Positions 60,559 to 64,000 of a stretch of DNA of 64,000 nt are shown piece by piece. Below the pieces are notes generated by a model. It had not been told where the DNA came from. It worked only from the letters and a program-made list of their open reading frames with translations, and ran no database searches. How positions within the stretch are numbered: the first letter of the stretch is position 1; the number at the start of each line of letters is the position of its first letter. This stretch comes from Symbiodinium sp. CCMP2592. Taxonomy: Eukaryota; Sar; Dinophyceae; Suessiales; Symbiodiniaceae. A program made the position numbers and the translations under genes. The stretch lies in assembly GCA_905221615.1 (NCBI GenBank), contig CAJNDT010002857.1:62001-126000 (forward strand), in the 5' to 3' direction.

Positions 60559-60770
60559 CACCACCGGATCAGGGTGAAAGCCAGCGACAGAGACAACTGC
60601 CCACATCGCCCAACCCCCAATTACACCGTCCACCGAACATACGCTCAAAGCCAGCGACAAGTACGCATGCCACCGAACATACGTTCAAATCTAGCGACCA
60701 AACACATTGGCCGCATCCCCCGAAACCCCAACCAGACACACCACCGAACACACGTTCAAGCGACAAAAAC
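60559..60770. repeat. Second copy of the 52.6-kb satellite segment
   Basis: Begins CACCACCGGATCAGGGTGAA, as at 52590, and keeps the same order of words through ACACCACCGAACACACG and GACAAAAAC, with roughly one difference per ten bases. Direct orientation, 8 kb apart. Confidence 0.9.
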
Positions 60771-61040
60771 TGTACTTGTCTTCGACTCCACAAGCAAACT
60801 GCATGGCAAAACTGGGAAGTGGGAACCTGCTGGTACCTGTGGCTTGCAGATACCCGCATAAAGGTGAGCCAGGGTACTGTTCTCAACCCCAGCTTGGTCG
60901 TGAGCCAAGTCTGTCAGAATACTTAGCCATCGCTTGTACTCGGGCTGCTTTTGCACCAAGTCCCCGAAGGTCACTGATCCAAAAAGATCAGTGCAGGACA
61001 GAATTGCGAGCATGCAGGTGATTTGAAAGGGTTTCGAGTG
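60756..61040 (-). CDS. Unassigned exon
   Basis: Minus-strand segment with SCTDLFGSVTFGDLVQKQPE followed by YKRWLSILTDLAHDQ. The VTFGDLVQKQPEYKRWL part has the feel of the small TFG...DPxYxxW module found in several nucleic-acid proteins, but this is a weak resemblance. The frame stays open to 61298 through a hydrophobic stretch. Confidence 0.35.
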   Translation of the reverse strand, partial: HSKPFQITCMLAILSCTDLFGSVTFGDLVQKQPEYKRWLSILTDLAHDQAGVENSTLAHLYAGICKPQVPAGSHFPVLPCSLLVESKTSTVFVA

Positions 61041-61634
61041 GCGTCCTTCAGCATTCCAGCGCCTGCCGTCCAGAAGGGAAGACTGAAGAGTGCCTGGCAT
61101 GTTGCATGCTGCATGTCCCTTCTCGAGTGCCAGAGATGCAAAGCAGCTCTGGAAGCAGAGCGACCAATGCAGGCACGGGGTTACCATAAACGAGGCACCA
61201 GCGGCAATCACCCCTGCTGTCCAAACCGCAGTGAAAGTCGTCCAGGCTATTCCGAAAGAGCCTCTAGAGCTCACACCGGCTGTTGGCAAAGCACGCACCG
61301 CAGCATGGGCTCGAACTAAGACACGTGCCCAATGAAACTCGTGATTCCCATCTAGCAGGTGGAAGCAACACCTGCATCAAAGACAACTTTGCAAGTGAAA
61401 TCGATGTTTCACGATGAGCAAGTCCCCACTTGCTCGCGAGTGAACAGGGCACCCTCAGCTCCTCTCCGCGTCTGTCCACAGTTATTAGAGACCTGATCAC
61501 ACACACACACACACAGACACTCACACACAATACACCAGTCAGGCCTGCAATCTTCAGGAGCTCTGGACAAGAGCGACACTGAACGCTGCAAGCTGCACTC
61601 CGGGTTCTGCACCCACGCGGAGGCTCCAAAGTAA

Positions 61635-61776
61635 CCTGCGCCAACGGGAGAATCTCATGAAGGTATTGCAAAGCTACCAGGGACTTCTGGAATCCAACTT
61701 CCCTGAACCGCTCTCTGACTCTCCGAAATTGCGAAGCGAGCTCCGATCCGCGGGGCCCCACCTGGCTCTTGACGAC
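61635..61776 (-). CDS. Unassigned exon
   Basis: Minus-strand segment VKSQVGPRGSELASQFRRVR continuing into GFQKSLVALQYLHEILPLAQ, helical and basic. It may join FLRQPTEAVSLQRWVDAMQS (about 61895-61830) upstream. No family is recognised. Confidence 0.35.
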
Positions 61777-63379
61777 GCTCGTCGCCTGGCCTGGGCCTGG
61801 GCCTAGTGGTGAAAGTGAGGCCTGTGGAGACAGAGGACTGCATTGCATCTACCCACCTCTGCAATGACACAGCCTCTGTCGGCTGCCGCAGGAAACTCAA
61901 GGCCTGGCAGGATCGCGCGCGCGCGCGCGCACCAGGCAGCAGAAACTTTGAGCATGGTATTTCAGGGAACCTCCGCAGCGGAGCTGAACCGATCTTCGGG
62001 CGCGGGTTCCAGCCTGGTGGTGCTGGCACATGCTGCGCTTTCGGCCAATCTCATAGGTGCATGCGAGGCTCATGTTGAATGCCGAGGCCTAAGCAGTCCT
62101 TCCAGCAACTTCAAAAACCAGCGCTCCTGCAAACGTATGCACTCCGACACCACGTCCCAGGCAACGCATCCTAGCAATCCAACAAATCCTTTCCAGTGCA
62201 GAGGCGGCCCTGTGGAAGCTGCAACAGCCAAAGTTCACCGCATTGAGAAACTATACCTAAATACTCCAAGACCTGTACCCCACGCTGAAGCATGAACCTG
62301 TTTCTCCCACACTGTGCCCACGAAGGCTTGGCGAAATTTCACCTGGCAGCACTTAGCACGAGAATCTAATTTAGTTCCTGAGACAAGACGGATGAGACTA
62401 CATGACCATCTGTAATTGTGCCTTGAGGCGTTCTTGCGGCAGCGTCCCAGGCCTTGTCTTCACGGGTTCACAGGGTCGCCTAAATCGCCTTGCAACGACG
62501 CAGCATATATATATATATATACACATGTATTATCAGATTGAAAGAACTGTGTTCCGAATAACCAAGCTGGTTCTGTTTCAGATTCAAAGAACCAAGCGGC
62601 TCCAACCCCGTCGCAGCATACAACAGAGTCGCGCCAACACCTGCAGCGATTGCTGTGGAAGGCGTGACGGCGACAATCCGCCAGGATTCCACAAACCGAG
62701 GTGCAAGCTGTAGAGGTCGGACCTAGTGCCAGTTGTTGAACCGTTGCCGGTATCAACTTCATGGGGTTTAGGCGACTATAGCACTGGGATGCACTGGGAC
62801 ATACAAGCATAGCCATTGAGTGGCCATGGACAAAACTGAGGGGAGTGCTTCGGGGTAAAGACCCGACCAAAAGACTCTGGTGCCATGTATCCGAAGGTCC
62901 CTTCCGCAGTTCTGGCAGCAAGGAGTCTTGGTCACGTGCAAGTGTGCAGAATGTGCCCTTGGCCCGGCTGTCCTGGTTCCTGATCCAAGAACAGCAGATC
63001 CGAAGTCGACCAGGTACGTGCGCCAGCTGCCGAGCGTCGCTCTCTCCACGCAGGGATGTGCAGGGCCAGGCATGAGCAGGCCGCCAAGCAGGTGCCTTGT
63101 GCGCATATCATCCGATGCCTGCAGAGGCCAAGGTCTGATCATGTCCAGCTGCTAGCCAGCTTCGTGCAGTCACCCTCATTTTCCATCGGGCTTCCGCTTT
63201 CGCTCTTCGTACCCAGATGATGCACTGTCTCCAGCTGACATTGGCATCCAGATCAAGAAAGGGAAAGCTGCCAGGACCTTACAAGTTCCGGAGTTTAAGT
63301 TGAAACTGTTTCTCGAAAAAGCTGTGCTGAACAATCCTCTCGCGTGGGTTCGAGTCTCAGAGCTGAGGTGCATCGCATG

Positions 63380-63540
63380 CACCCTTCTCGAAGGCGTGCA
63401 TGGCATCCTCGCGATACTCGTGGAAATGCTACAATGTAGGCGCCTAGACTCTGGAAGTAATCGAGCGCACTTGTAACTTGCCACTGGTGAGCTCCAAGCG
63501 CAGTCATGCCATCAGTTAATTCGACATTTGTCCGCACCCC
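63380..63540 (-). CDS. Possible ankyrin-repeat exon
   Basis: Minus strand reads NVELTDGMTALGAHQWQ and ALDYFQSLGAYI, spaced like one ankyrin unit (DG.TAL ... AL.YF.SLGA.I). One unit only, with the TPLH position altered, so the call is tentative. Confidence 0.3.
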
Positions 63541-63914
63541 ATCATCCTATTTCCTGCTTTGCTTATGCTGCCTGCTCGCATTCTGGCATGTTGACAGATG
63601 TGCACGAACACTCTTCTGAGTAATATCGCGAATACACACAAGCTTTCTCTAAGCTGGGAGGTGCATAGTATCGCGACTTGTTGGAAATGACAAGCTACAC
63701 AGCCTCGCCAAAGAGCAAATGCTCCCACCAAACGAACAGGCGCTGCTGAGAAACTGAGAACAACTGTGCGGGAGGTGTCTAGAATCAAGAAAATTGTGAC
63801 ATTGGAATGTATAGAACACAAGTGACAATACAGGCTTCTTTTCAGCACACTCGGTAATTACTGCCGCAATGGCACATGCGAGTACAAGACAGTAAAACAG
63901 AGGGAGAGCGAAGA

Positions 63915-63948
<34 letters not shown>

Positions 63949-64000
63949 TGCACGTATGTGTGCGCAAGCGAATGCGTACACGCACACACCCACACAACAG

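Noticed and set aside
61843..62295. 150-codon plus-strand frame containing an Ala/Ser-rich helix-like segment
   Set aside because: Overlaps minus-strand exon-like segments and has no family signature; strand cannot be decided.
1..64000. rRNA genes, CRISPR arrays, bacterial promoters or terminators
   Set aside because: None seen; repeats present are microsatellites, satellites or transposon-like, and gene structure is eukaryotic.

Overview
The window looks like nuclear DNA of a dinoflagellate, most likely a Symbiodiniaceae-type alga. The host genes are cut into many short exons. Half of the introns I could phase start with GC, at least one starts with GA, and acceptors are mostly AG followed by G. 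Degenerate TTTAGGG/CCCTAAA blocks and microsatellites are common. I see no rRNA gene, CRISPR array or prokaryotic operon. I ran no searches: product names come from motifs I recognised while reading the translations.

Host genes read on the minus strand. From left to right: an ABC1/UbiB-type atypical kinase running off the left edge (1-3000); an Arg/Ser-rich, coiled-coil, acidic-tailed protein (7.7-11.0 kb); some unassigned exons (27.9-29.5 kb); a complete or nearly complete BBS9/PTHB1 gene about 11 kb long (29.95-41.19 kb); unassigned exons (46-48.6 kb); an F-box protein with possible beta-propeller exons (49.0-51.5 kb); a Ser/Pro-rich exon (54 kb); a histone H3-like fold with an in-frame TGA (57.4-57.6 kb); and further unassigned exons (60.7-63.5 kb).

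One block breaks this pattern. Between about 13.69 and 26.58 kb, five genes (A to E) all read on the plus strand. E (657 aa) has a TNP2/Plavaka-like DDE transposase layout. A (812 aa after removing three introns) and B look like families that recur in dinoflagellate genomes without a known role. D is a Met/Gln-rich protein with a Lys-Ala tail. C is a 17-exon gene that I could phase completely (375 aa). Both ends carry short inverted words in mirrored order, a shared motif lies just upstream of B, D and E and inverted after E, and four copies of an 18-bp palindrome sit behind gene C. I read this as a large multi-gene DNA transposon, the best candidate here for an undescribed system.

The rest is mostly repeats. 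There is a 485-bp direct duplication with a perfect hairpin inside a BBS9 intron, a MITE-like element with compound 51-bp inverted ends beside a 3.4-kb AT-rich simple-sequence island (41.4-45.3 kb), and a region rich in degenerate telomere-like repeats and a dispersed satellite (52-60.8 kb). A tRNA-like sequence with pol III A and B boxes lies at 55.64 kb.
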